Positions 43,100 through 51,853 of a stretch of DNA of 64,000 nucleotides are shown here, in pieces. Where the stretch lies: positions 1 through 64,000 of the forward strand of contig JBBRQU010000002.1 of assembly GCA_038225855.1 (NCBI GenBank), given 5' to 3'. The DNA is from CAHJXF01 sp038225855. Its GTDB lineage: Bacteria > Pseudomonadota > Gammaproteobacteria > Burkholderiales > Burkholderiaceae_D. The translations under genes were made by a program, and so were the position numbers. A model generated the notes under the pieces. That model was not told where the DNA came from. It was given only the letters and a program-made list of their open reading frames with translations, and searched no databases. Numbering within the stretch: position 1 is the first letter of the stretch; the number at the start of each line of letters is the position of its first letter.

Positions 43100-44386
43100 A
43101 TGAAGCGCATCCTGGTCTATTCGCACGACACCTTCGGCCTTGGCAACATCCGCCGCATGATCGAGGTGGCGCGCCACCTGGTGGAATCCTCGCGGGAGGT
43201 GTCGGTCCTTGTCGTGACCGGCTCGCCGATGTTGCATGCGTTTCGCATTCCACCGCGCATCGACTACCTGAAGTTGCCCTGCCTGTCGCGCAGCGTCGAG
43301 GGCCACTACGGTTCCCGGTATCTCGAATTGTCGCTGACGGCGACGGTGCGGCTGCGCGCCAATCTGATCCGCAGCGCGATCGCTGATTTCGCCCCCGATC
43401 TGATCGTGGTCGACAAGAAGCCCTTTGGCGTGGAGGACGAGCTGTGTGGCGCTTTCGAGGCCATGTCTTTCTGCGCACGGCGGCCCAAGCTCGTGCTGCT
43501 CCTGCGCGACATCCTCGACGACCCCGAGGCCACCAAGCGCGTGTGGCGCAAGAACGGCTGCTTCGCAGCGATCGATGCTTACTACGACCAGGTCGTGGTG
43601 GTCGGCGATCCGCGTGTCTTCGACTTGCGGCGTGAATACGACTTTCCGCCGTTCTGCGCGGCGAAGGTGAAGTTCTGCGGCTACATCGGGCGTGAGCCCG
43701 GGCGCGAGTCGCGCGCAGCGGTGCGGCGGCGCCTCGGCCTCGCCGAAAGCCAACTGCTGCTGCTGGTCACGACGGGCGGCGGCGAGGATGGGCACGACCT
43801 GATCCAAACCTGCTTGCGCGGCTTGAGCGCAGCGCCGCCCGAGCGGCGCCCGCGTGCCCATATCGTCTGTGGCCCCGAGATGGCGCCGGCCCAGCGCGAG
43901 GCCGTCATGCGGCATGCCGAGGGTATGGTGGGGGTGAGTGTGCAGGAGTTCAGCGACGACATGATGTCGCTCATCGGCGGCGCTGACGTGGTGGTTTCGA
44001 TGGGGGGCTACAACACCGTGTGCGAGTTGCTCTCTTGCGCGCGGCGCGCGGTGATCGTGCCGCGCGTGAAGCCGGGCCTGGAGCAGTGCATCCGCGCCGA
44101 GCGCATGGCCGCACTCGGACTGGTGCGCTGGTTGCATCCGGACCGCCTGACTCCCGATGCGCTGATGGCTGCCGTGCAGGACGAGTTGTCCGCACTAGCC
44201 CGCGGTGATCGTCTGCCGCCGCTCGAGTCGCTCGATGGCCTGGAACGCACGACCGAAGCCCTCTTCGAATTGCTCGAACTGGTGCCCACAGCCGCCGTCG
44301 CGCCGACGCGAGCGGCCTACGTGCGCCTGCCGGGACAGCGGCCCGTGTTGCCTTCGCACCGCATCGACACCGCACTGCAAGCGTAA
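43100..44386 (+). CDS. MurG/GT28-like glycosyltransferase (first gene of polysaccharide operon)
   Basis: A 428-residue GT-B-fold protein of the predicted-glycosyltransferase (COG4671) type. KRILVYSHDTFGLGNIRRMI at the start resembles the N-terminal acceptor domain, and VVSMGGYNTVCELLSCARRA near residue 298 is the nucleotide-sugar-binding GGYNT motif; IVPRVKPGLEQCIRAERM follows. No signal peptide or membrane helix. AAAAAGGAAAA lies ahead of the ATG. It opens a nine-gene run with no gap over two bases. The sugar donor is unknown. A relative lies at the eighth position (53624). Confidence 0.85.
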   Translation: MKRILVYSHDTFGLGNIRRMIEVARHLVESSREVSVLVVTGSPMLHAFRIPPRIDYLKLPCLSRSVEGHYGSRYLELSLTATVRLRANLIRSAIADFAPDLIVVDKKPFGVEDELCGAFEAMSFCARRPKLVLLLRDILDDPEATKRVWRKNGCFAAIDAYYDQVVVVGDPRVFDLRREYDFPPFCAAKVKFCGYIGREPGRESRAAVRRRLGLAESQLLLLVTTGGGEDGHDLIQTCLRGLSAAPPERRPRAHIVCGPEMAPAQREAVMRHAEGMVGVSVQEFSDDMMSLIGGADVVVSMGGYNTVCELLSCARRAVIVPRVKPGLEQCIRAERMAALGLVRWLHPDRLTPDALMAAVQDELSALARGDRLPPLESLDGLERTTEALFELLELVPTAAVAPTRAAYVRLPGQRPVLPSHRIDTALQA

Positions 44387-44388
44387 CG

Positions 44389-45654
44389 ATGCTTCGCAAA
44401 ACCATGCCCAGCCCCTGTACCGACGAACGCCGGCCGCTCGGCCTGCTCGTCAAGATGTTCCCCAAGCTGTCCGAGACCTTCATTCTCGAAGAAGTACTCG
44501 GGCTCGAGCGGCTGGGCGTGCCATTGCGCTTGTATGCGCTGGCGGCGCCGACCGACGCGATCGTACATCCCGCGGTAGCGCGCGTGCGCGCGCCCCTGGT
44601 GTGCGTGCCCGCCGCGTCGCACGGCCGGCGGTGCGAATTCGCACTGCGTCACGCGCGGCTCCTGGCGACAGGGCCGCTCTGCTACCTCGCTGCACTGACC
44701 ATGGCGTTGCGCCGCGGCCGGTCGGGGCTTCACGATTTCGTGCACGCGGGCTGGCTGGCGCAGCAGTTGCGACGTGATGGCGCCGCGCACCTGCATGCGC
44801 ACTTTATCTCCACGCCCGCCGATGTCGCGGTGCTGGCGGCACGGCTCGCCGCGCTGCCATTCTCGATCTCGGCGCATGCGAAGGATATCTATCTGTCCGA
44901 CCCGGCCGATCTGCGGCGCAAGCTGCGGGCCGCGCGCTTCACCGTGACCTGCACCGAGGTCAATCGCGCGACGCTCGCGGCGATCGCTCCGGGCGCCGCG
45001 GTGCACCGCATGTATCACGGCATCGACCTCGCTGTGTTCCATCCGAAGCGGCGCGGCGCAACAGAAGCGATCCCGTTGATTCTCAGCGTCGGCCGGTTGC
45101 GCGAGAAGAAGGGTCTCGACACCTTGATCGATGCGTGCCGCTTGCTGCGTGATCGCGGCCGGGCCTTTCGCTGCGAGATCGTGGGATACGGCGAAGAGCG
45201 CGAGCGCCTCGAAGCGCACATCGCGCGTCACGCTCTGGGCGCGCATATCAGTCTGCCCGGCAAGCTCACGCGGGAACAGGTCGTCGAGCGCTATGCGCGT
45301 GCCGCCGCCTACGTGCAGCCGTCGCGCATCGCTGCCGACGGCGACCGCGACGGCATCCCCAACGTGTTGCTCGAAGCGATGGCGATGGGGCTGCCGGTGG
45401 CCGCCTCGCGCGTGTCGGGCATTCCCGAGCTGGTACGGCACGAGCACAACGGATTGCTGGTCGAGCCCGATGCGCCCGACGCGCTGGCCGACGCGATCGC
45501 TACGCTGCTCGATCGGCCCGAATACGGGGCAGGCCTCGGCCGGCGCGCGCGCAAAACGGTGACCGACGCCTTCGACAACGACCAGAACCTGCGCCTGCTG
45601 TTGCGCCTGCTGGAGAACGACCATGAACGCACCTTCGAACGCGCAGTCGCCTGA
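44389..45654 (+). CDS. GT4 family glycosyltransferase
   Basis: A 421-residue GT-B glycosyltransferase. KMFPKLSETFILEEVLGLER near residue 21 and LHAHFISTPADVAVLAARL form the N-terminal domain; ILSVGRLREKKGLDTLIDAC begins the donor-binding domain; DGDRDGIPNVLLEAMAMGLP holds the GT4 EX7E motif. Related to capsule and colanic-acid glycosyltransferases. The start may be 44389 or the in-frame ATG at 44404. It begins two bases after the previous stop, and the next gene starts 32 bases before its end. It is a paralogue of the following gene. Confidence 0.92.
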   Translation: MLRKTMPSPCTDERRPLGLLVKMFPKLSETFILEEVLGLERLGVPLRLYALAAPTDAIVHPAVARVRAPLVCVPAASHGRRCEFALRHARLLATGPLCYLAALTMALRRGRSGLHDFVHAGWLAQQLRRDGAAHLHAHFISTPADVAVLAARLAALPFSISAHAKDIYLSDPADLRRKLRAARFTVTCTEVNRATLAAIAPGAAVHRMYHGIDLAVFHPKRRGATEAIPLILSVGRLREKKGLDTLIDACRLLRDRGRAFRCEIVGYGEERERLEAHIARHALGAHISLPGKLTREQVVERYARAAAYVQPSRIAADGDRDGIPNVLLEAMAMGLPVAASRVSGIPELVRHEHNGLLVEPDAPDALADAIATLLDRPEYGAGLGRRARKTVTDAFDNDQNLRLLLRLLENDHERTFERAVA

Positions 45655-47005
45655 CGCTCTACCGCAACGGCGCACCGCAGGTACCGGCGGCGGCTGCGTA
45701 GCTTACGTGATGAACGGTTATCCACGCCTGTCGGAGACCTTCATCGCGCACGAGATCCATCAGCTCGAGCGCAGCGGGCTGCGGCTGCGCCTGTTCTCGG
45801 TCAAGCGCGAATCCGAGGCGCTGGTGCATCCGGTGGTGGCCGCGGTGCGCGCGCCGCTGACGTATCTGCCTTGCGCCACGTCGCTGTCGGGAGCGACGTT
45901 CGCGCGCTGGCTCGTCGACAATCTGCCCGCGTTCTGGCGTGCCCACGCCGCGGTCGCGCGGCGCCACCCCTTGCGCTATGCACGCACCCTGCTCGCGGCA
46001 TTGGCGATGTGCCTGCGCTACCGCAAGACGGCCGCCGAAGGCCGGGGACTCCGCAAGGTCTTCATCAAGGAATTCCTGCAGGCCGGCCACATCGGCGATG
46101 CGGTCGAGCGCGCCGGAGACGTCGGCCATCTTCACGGCCACTTCTGCCACGGCGTCGCGACGATCACCTGGTTCGCCAGCCGTCTGACGGGTATCCCGTT
46201 CAGCTTCACCGCGCATGCGAAAGACATCTATCAGGCCGATCTGAATCCGGGCGACCTGCTCGAGCGCAAGCTCGATGCAGCGCGCTTCGTTGCCACCTGC
46301 ACCTGCGCCAACGCTGCGGTGCTGCGCGCGCGCCACCCGCGCGCCGACCAGGTACATGCGATCTACCATGGCCTGGACACCGACTGGTTCTCGCCCGCGC
46401 CGGCGAGCCGCGAAGCATCGTCGCTGATCCTGTCGGTCGGCCGGTTCGTCGAGAAGAAAGGCTTCGACCAGTTGATCGAAGCCTGCGCGCACTTGAAGCG
46501 CGCCGGTATGCGCTTCGCATGTGTCATCGTCGGCGAGCGCGGCAGCGCCTACGAAAGCATTCGCAAGCTGATCCGCGAACGCGATGTGGACGATTGCGTG
46601 AAGCTGCGCAGTGCGGTGGCGCAGGACGAGTTGCGCGAAATCTACCGGCAGGCGCGCGTCTTCGTGCTGCCTTGCCAGGTGATGGAAGACGGCGACCGCG
46701 ACGGCATTCCGAACGTGCTCGCCGAAGCGATGGCGATGGGCGTGCCGGTGGTCTCGACGCGGATCTCCGGCATCCCCGAGTTGATCGACGACGGCGTGCA
46801 TGGCCTGCTGGTCGAGCCGCGCGATCCGCAGGCCCTGGCCGCCGCGCTTCTGCGCGTGCTCGAGGATCAAGCGCTGCACACGGCGCTCGCGCGAGCGGGC
46901 CGCCAGCGAATTTGCGAATGCTTCGATTCGCGCTGCACGACGCTCGCGCTGCGTGACCTGTTCGTCACGCACTTGAATCGCGCGACACGCGAGATGCGCG
47001 CATGA
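45623..47005 (+). CDS. GT4 family glycosyltransferase (paralogue of preceding gene)
   Basis: A 460-residue GT4 enzyme with the same landmarks as its neighbour: YPRLSETFIAHEIHQLERSG, GHFCHGVATITWFASRL, SFTAHAKDIYQADLNPGDL, ILSVGRFVEKKGFDQLIEAC and DGDRDGIPNVLAEAMAMGVP. It differs by an extra segment at about 95-150. CTGGAGAACG lies ahead of the ATG, within the end of the previous gene. The pair probably arose by duplication and adds two sugars in turn; donors are unknown. Its stop overlaps the next ATG. Confidence 0.92.
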   Translation: MNAPSNAQSPDALPQRRTAGTGGGCVAYVMNGYPRLSETFIAHEIHQLERSGLRLRLFSVKRESEALVHPVVAAVRAPLTYLPCATSLSGATFARWLVDNLPAFWRAHAAVARRHPLRYARTLLAALAMCLRYRKTAAEGRGLRKVFIKEFLQAGHIGDAVERAGDVGHLHGHFCHGVATITWFASRLTGIPFSFTAHAKDIYQADLNPGDLLERKLDAARFVATCTCANAAVLRARHPRADQVHAIYHGLDTDWFSPAPASREASSLILSVGRFVEKKGFDQLIEACAHLKRAGMRFACVIVGERGSAYESIRKLIRERDVDDCVKLRSAVAQDELREIYRQARVFVLPCQVMEDGDRDGIPNVLAEAMAMGVPVVSTRISGIPELIDDGVHGLLVEPRDPQALAAALLRVLEDQALHTALARAGRQRICECFDSRCTTLALRDLFVTHLNRATREMRA

Positions 47006-49113
47006 ACAGGCTCGAATACGAAATGGAATGCGAGATGCAGCGGCCCGCGACGCGCATCGAGCGGGCGGCAACGATCTTTCGCGCCCCATTCGACGGCCTC
47101 GACGACGATGCACTGCTCGCCCACTACCGCGCGCCGCGCGCGGTGCGCTACTACCCCGTGGCCGACGCCGATGAGACGCGGCCCGCGAAGATCGAAGCCC
47201 TGATGCGCGGTCGCTTCGAATTCAACGGCGAGACGCATGCACTCGCCGATCCGGTTGCGTGGATGGCGAATCCGAGCGCGGACGTCGAGTGGCACATCCT
47301 GCTGCACAAGTTCTATTACGCTGTCGGCCTGGGTCTCGCCTTTCAACGCAGCGGCGGCGCGCGCTATGCACAGCGCTGGGCACAGTTGATCGATGGCTGG
47401 ATAGCGGTCACGCCGCCCGGCTTCATCGCCGCGGACGTGACGGGCCGGCGCGTGCAGAACTGGATCTACAGCCACCACTTGTTCCTGACGCACGGCATCG
47501 GCGCGCCCGTCGACGCGGCATTCCACCGACGGCTGCTGCATTCGATTCATCAGCAGGTCGAATACCTTTGCGAACACCTGACGCCAAAGCGCAACCACCG
47601 CACGCTGGAGCTGTACGCGATCTTTCTGGCCGGCGTGGTGTTTCCCGAAATGAGTCGCGCCGCGCATTGGCGAGAACTCGCATTGCGCGAGACCGTCGCC
47701 AACTTGCAAGCCGACCTGCTTGCTGACGGCGTGCACTGTGAACTGTCGACCGACTACCACCACCTGGCATTGCGCAACTGGCTGCATGTGCGCCGGCTCG
47801 CGGCGATCAACGACATCCTCGTGCCCGCGGCGATGGACGAGGCGCTGCGGCGCGCGCTCGAATTCAGCCTGCATGCGCACAAGCCCGACGGAATCGTGCC
47901 GAGCCTGTCCGACGGCGATGCCCGCAGCTTTCTCGAACTGCTGGAGCAGGGTGCCGATCTGTATGGCCGCGAGGACATGCGATACGTCGCCACGCTCGGC
48001 GCTCTCGGAACGCCGCCGGACGAGCGCGTGGCGCATTTCGATGCGAGCGGCTATTCGATCGTGCGCAGCGGCTGGGGCACGAGTCCCGCCGACTTCTGCG
48101 ACGCGCAGTACCTGGTGTTCGATTGCGGACCGCTCGGCGAAGGCAACCACGGCCACTTCGACTGCCTGAGCTTCGAACTGGCCGCACATGGCCGTTCGCT
48201 CGTCGTCGATCCGGGCCGCTACACCTACAGCGAAACGCCCGACCCGGCGGGCACCAACTGGCGCGTGCACTTTCGCGGCACCGCCGCCCACAACACCGTG
48301 TGTGTCGACGGCCGCCAGCAGACGAGCTATCTGCCGAAAGCGATCAAGGAAACGTCGCGCCATGCGCCTGGTTCACTGCGCCACAAGATCAGCGGGCCGC
48401 CCCCAGAGGCGCGGATGCTCGAGCGCTTCAGCGGCCAAGCGCTTGACCTGCTGCACGGCCGCGTTGCGAGTCACGAATACGACGCGGTGCACGAGCGGTG
48501 CATCGTGTTCGTCGACCGCCGTTACTGGATCGTCAGCGACTGGTTGCGCGCGCCGACGGAGCATCACTACGCGCTGCATTTCCAGCTCGGCAGGGAAGCC
48601 GAAGGGCGCACTTCGTTGGCTAACGGCGACGGCTTGCGAGTCCAAAGCCCCGGTCTGCTGATCGCCCAACCGCACACCGACGGCGCGCGGCACTCGCTGT
48701 GTCCGGGGTGGGTATCGGAGCGCTACGGTGACAAACAACCAGCGCCGAAACTGCGCAGCAGTTTGCGCGCCTGCGATGCCGAGTTCGATACGGTTCTCGT
48801 GCCGTGGCGCGATGCCGCGCCCGCACTGTCGCTGTGTCGTGTCTCCGTCACCGCTGATGATGGCGCGACCGCGTACGCCTTGCGGATCGAGCTGATGGTG
48901 GACGGCGCTCCGGTGACCGACACGTGGTTCCACGCGCGACGCGCCCGCGACGCGCACTGGCGCATTGGTTGCTTCGATTTCAACGGTCGCTGGTTGCACT
49001 GGCGCAACGACGCTGCCGGCCGCGTCCTGCAAGCGACCTCGCACGCCAGCGCGCGTCTATGCAAGGTCGGCGATGCGACGTCGATCGCGCTTGCCCGGGA
49101 GCGGCTCGCATGA
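47002..49113 (+). CDS. Heparinase II/III-like polysaccharide lyase family protein without signal peptide
   Basis: A 703-residue protein. The N-terminal about 330 residues form an (alpha/alpha) toroid of the Hepar_II_III_N/alginate-lyase type (VEWHILLHKFYYAVGLGLAF, RVQNWIYSHHLFL, AIFLAGVVFPE). The C-terminal beta domain has the PF07940 signature, GNHGHFDCLSFELAAHGRSL followed by VVDPGRYTY, and TAAHNTVCVDGRQQ. Known relatives are periplasmic or secreted uronic-acid polysaccharide lyases, but this one has no signal peptide or membrane helix, so it seems cytoplasmic. It may trim or edit the glycan before export, or have lost lyase activity. Coupled to both neighbours by ATGA overlaps. Confidence 0.87.
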   Translation: MNRLEYEMECEMQRPATRIERAATIFRAPFDGLDDDALLAHYRAPRAVRYYPVADADETRPAKIEALMRGRFEFNGETHALADPVAWMANPSADVEWHILLHKFYYAVGLGLAFQRSGGARYAQRWAQLIDGWIAVTPPGFIAADVTGRRVQNWIYSHHLFLTHGIGAPVDAAFHRRLLHSIHQQVEYLCEHLTPKRNHRTLELYAIFLAGVVFPEMSRAAHWRELALRETVANLQADLLADGVHCELSTDYHHLALRNWLHVRRLAAINDILVPAAMDEALRRALEFSLHAHKPDGIVPSLSDGDARSFLELLEQGADLYGREDMRYVATLGALGTPPDERVAHFDASGYSIVRSGWGTSPADFCDAQYLVFDCGPLGEGNHGHFDCLSFELAAHGRSLVVDPGRYTYSETPDPAGTNWRVHFRGTAAHNTVCVDGRQQTSYLPKAIKETSRHAPGSLRHKISGPPPEARMLERFSGQALDLLHGRVASHEYDAVHERCIVFVDRRYWIVSDWLRAPTEHHYALHFQLGREAEGRTSLANGDGLRVQSPGLLIAQPHTDGARHSLCPGWVSERYGDKQPAPKLRSSLRACDAEFDTVLVPWRDAAPALSLCRVSVTADDGATAYALRIELMVDGAPVTDTWFHARRARDAHWRIGCFDFNGRWLHWRNDAAGRVLQATSHASARLCKVGDATSIALARERLA

Positions 49114-50504
49114 AGCCCGAGGCCTTGCAAGACCCCGTGCTGCCGCAGCTGGCAATTGCACTCGACCCGCGCGCGATGGCCGACGTGTTCGCGACCGCGC
49201 TGCGCCCACATGGCGGGTTGCGGCTGCGCGCTTGTCGCGTCGACCGCGTGAAATATCGGCCGCGCCGAAATTGCAGCGTGTCGTACATCCTGGCGCTCGA
49301 CGACGAGCACCATGGCCGCGCGTTCGAGCAGCGCATCGCGGCGCGCTTTAGCAGCGCTGTTGAAGCTGAGCGCCGCCATGCCAGCGCCGCGACGCTTCCG
49401 ACGACGGACTCTCGCGCAGGCCCCGCGCTGCTGCACGTGCGTGGGCTGGGCATGCTGGCGCATTGGCTGCCCAACGACGCGCGGCTTGCCGCCGTCGCTC
49501 ATTTTTTCGACGACGCGCGCCTGCGCGGCGAGTGGCTGCCCGAGGTCGTGGCGGCGCTGACCGGCGGCCAAGGTCGGTTACTCGATCAGACGACGACGCT
49601 GTTGCAGTACGTGCCCGAGCACCGCGCCTGCGCGCGTGTCGAACTGCTGCTGCAACCGGCGCCGGGCGAGGCGGCTGTGACGCGCACCGTCTATGCGAAG
49701 GCCGATGCCGACGTATGCGGCGCCGAAACCCACGCCGTGATGCGCGCGCTGAGTTGCAGCCCCGCGCAGCGCGACGGTCGGCTGCGCACACCGCGTTCAC
49801 TGTTGTGGCAAGCCGCTTCGGGTCTGCATTGGCAGGAGGCGCTTGCAGGGCGGGCCTTGCTCGACCTCGCGCCGCAGGTCGATGCGACGATGTCCGCGCG
49901 CGTCGGTGCGCAACTCGCCGCGCTGCATGAAACGCCGTCGAAGAAGGGAATCCGCCACGCACATATCGAACGGCGTCCGCGCGAGGTGGCCGAGATGCTG
50001 GGCCTGGTCGAACCGCGCTGGCAGCCGACGCTAGCGCACCTGGTCGATGCGCTCCGCGCCAGTGCCCGAGCGTTGGCGATGGCGCCAACAGTCACGCTGC
50101 ATGGCGATCTGCACCCGCGCAACATCCTTGTCGATGACGGTCGGGTGGCATTGATCGATCTGGACACGGCAAGGCTCGGCCCCGCTGCGATTGACCTCGG
50201 CTCATGGATCGCCGATGCGTTGTATCGCGCCGTGCTCGACGGCTTGAAGCCGGCCACGGTGGCGCCGGCGTGGCGCGCCTTCATCGCAGCCTACGGCGAA
50301 GCCTCGGGCCGTGCAGCGCCGGCCATGCCGCTGCTGGCCTGGAGCACCGCCTACCACCTGCTATGCGAGCGGGCCTATCGCGCGGTCGCGAATCTGAAAC
50401 CGGGTCGTTGGGAGGGGGTCCCGATGCTGCTCGCGCTGGCCGAGCGCATCGCGCAAAGCGCTACCCTCGACGCAGTAGTCAGTATCGAAAGGGTGGCGGC
50501 GTGA
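49110..50504 (+). CDS. APH-fold phosphotransferase (kinase-like), first of a pair
   Basis: A 464-residue protein with the aminoglycoside-phosphotransferase/choline-kinase fold in its C-terminal half. VTLHGDLHPRNILVDDGRVA holds the catalytic Asp and metal-binding Asn (HxDxxxxN) and VALIDLDTARLGPAAIDLGS the second metal Asp. The N-terminal half (KYRPRRNCSVSYILALDD) resembles the small lobe but lacks a clear glycine loop. In a polysaccharide operon a role as a sugar or lipid-linked saccharide kinase is more likely than drug resistance. Overlaps the next gene by four bases (GTGA). Confidence 0.82.
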   Translation: MKPEALQDPVLPQLAIALDPRAMADVFATALRPHGGLRLRACRVDRVKYRPRRNCSVSYILALDDEHHGRAFEQRIAARFSSAVEAERRHASAATLPTTDSRAGPALLHVRGLGMLAHWLPNDARLAAVAHFFDDARLRGEWLPEVVAALTGGQGRLLDQTTTLLQYVPEHRACARVELLLQPAPGEAAVTRTVYAKADADVCGAETHAVMRALSCSPAQRDGRLRTPRSLLWQAASGLHWQEALAGRALLDLAPQVDATMSARVGAQLAALHETPSKKGIRHAHIERRPREVAEMLGLVEPRWQPTLAHLVDALRASARALAMAPTVTLHGDLHPRNILVDDGRVALIDLDTARLGPAAIDLGSWIADALYRAVLDGLKPATVAPAWRAFIAAYGEASGRAAPAMPLLAWSTAYHLLCERAYRAVANLKPGRWEGVPMLLALAERIAQSATLDAVVSIERVAA

Positions 50505-51853
50505 AGACGATCCTGACATTGCCGCTGCTTGACGCGCCGGCGATGGGCGCTCTGTTGCAACGCGAGTTGCCCTGCTATGTGCCCTGGGATATGCGCGCAT
50601 GCCGCATCCACCAGACCCGTCGCCGCATCTCGCGCAAGACCGAGCAGCACGGCGCGCCGCATCTGGGCGTCGTCTACGCGCTCGACCTTCGCCACCGCGG
50701 CAGCGGTCTGACGATGACCCAGTGGCTCTATGCCAAGGCCTACTCGCGCGGCGCCAGCGAGGCGGCCTTCGCCGAGGCGCAGGGAAGGGCGCAGGCCGCT
50801 CCGGCCGTGGGCCTGCCGCTCACCCATCTAGCGGCGCTCGATCTGTTGCTATGGGCAGTCCCGAACGACCCGCTGCTATTGCATCTGCCGCGTTTTCTCG
50901 ACACGAAAACGCCGTGTGGTCCCTCGCACGAAAACGGGCCGTGGCGCGAGCCGCTGCTTCGCGAAGCAAGGGTCGAGGTGCCGAGGATCGTGCGTCACGA
51001 GCCCGAGTCGCACTGCACGGTCCGCTTCGCATGGCAGGCACGAGGTGGTCAGCGTCTGGCTTGCTACGGCAAGACCTACGTCGACGAAAGTTGGCAGTCG
51101 GTAGCGCGCCGGATGTCGGCACTCCGGTCCGCCAATGAGGCCGATCCGCGCGCGTTCGCCATCGCGCGACCGCTCGGCAGCATCGCGGCACTGCGCGCCG
51201 TGTGGCAGCAGGAGGTTGAGGGCCTGCCGCTGCGCGCCGCGCTCGAAGGTCGGCAGGGCGAATTGTGGATGCTCAGGTTGGCGCAGGCGCTGGCGCGTCT
51301 GCATGCGCAGCCCTCGATGGGCGATGAATGGATGTCGCCACAGACGCTGCTCCAACGTGCCCGCAAGCAACGCGACAAGCTGGTGCGGGCCGACGAGAGC
51401 CTGGCGCCTGTGCTCGACGCGCTGCTCGACCGTCTGCTCACCGAGCCCCCGGCCGGCAACGCGAGAGTACCGATCCACGGCGATTTCCACGTCGACCAGA
51501 TGCTCTGCGCCGACGGACGCGTGGTCTTGTTCGACTTCGACAACTTCGCCGAAGGCAGCGCCGCGAACGACGTCGCCGACATCATCAGCCAGTGGCTGAC
51601 CGACTCGGCGGTTCCACACGGTCGGGCGGTGGCGCTGGCGCGCTGCTTCGTACGCAGCTATCTCGCGCATGCCGAGCAAACGCCGAGCGCATCGGAACTC
51701 GACTGGCACCTGCGCCTGCTGCTGCTGCGCAAGGCCTACAGCTTTTTTGTGCGGCACCGAAGCGGCTGGCCCGCGCGGGTGCGGCACGCCGTCGCCCTTG
51801 CGTCGCGGGGCCTTGACGACGTGCTTCAATTTACCTGGGAGGTCACCACATGA
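50501..51853 (+). CDS. APH-fold phosphotransferase, second of a pair, with HGDxHxxQ motif
   Basis: A 450-residue kinase-like protein starting with GTG at 50501. The catalytic loop reads VPIHGDFHVDQMLCADGRVV, with Gln where most APH enzymes have the metal-binding Asn; the second motif is VVLFDFDNFAEGSAANDVAD. HGDxHxxQ is also the form found in maltokinases, which fits a sugar kinase. The start KTILTLPLLDAPAMGALL and the CRIHQTRRRISRKT region match the layout of the previous gene, so the pair may be distant duplicates. Substrate unknown. Overlaps the ABC exporter gene by four bases. Confidence 0.8.
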   Translation: MKTILTLPLLDAPAMGALLQRELPCYVPWDMRACRIHQTRRRISRKTEQHGAPHLGVVYALDLRHRGSGLTMTQWLYAKAYSRGASEAAFAEAQGRAQAAPAVGLPLTHLAALDLLLWAVPNDPLLLHLPRFLDTKTPCGPSHENGPWREPLLREARVEVPRIVRHEPESHCTVRFAWQARGGQRLACYGKTYVDESWQSVARRMSALRSANEADPRAFAIARPLGSIAALRAVWQQEVEGLPLRAALEGRQGELWMLRLAQALARLHAQPSMGDEWMSPQTLLQRARKQRDKLVRADESLAPVLDALLDRLLTEPPAGNARVPIHGDFHVDQMLCADGRVVLFDFDNFAEGSAANDVADIISQWLTDSAVPHGRAVALARCFVRSYLAHAEQTPSASELDWHLRLLLLRKAYSFFVRHRSGWPARVRHAVALASRGLDDVLQFTWEVTT

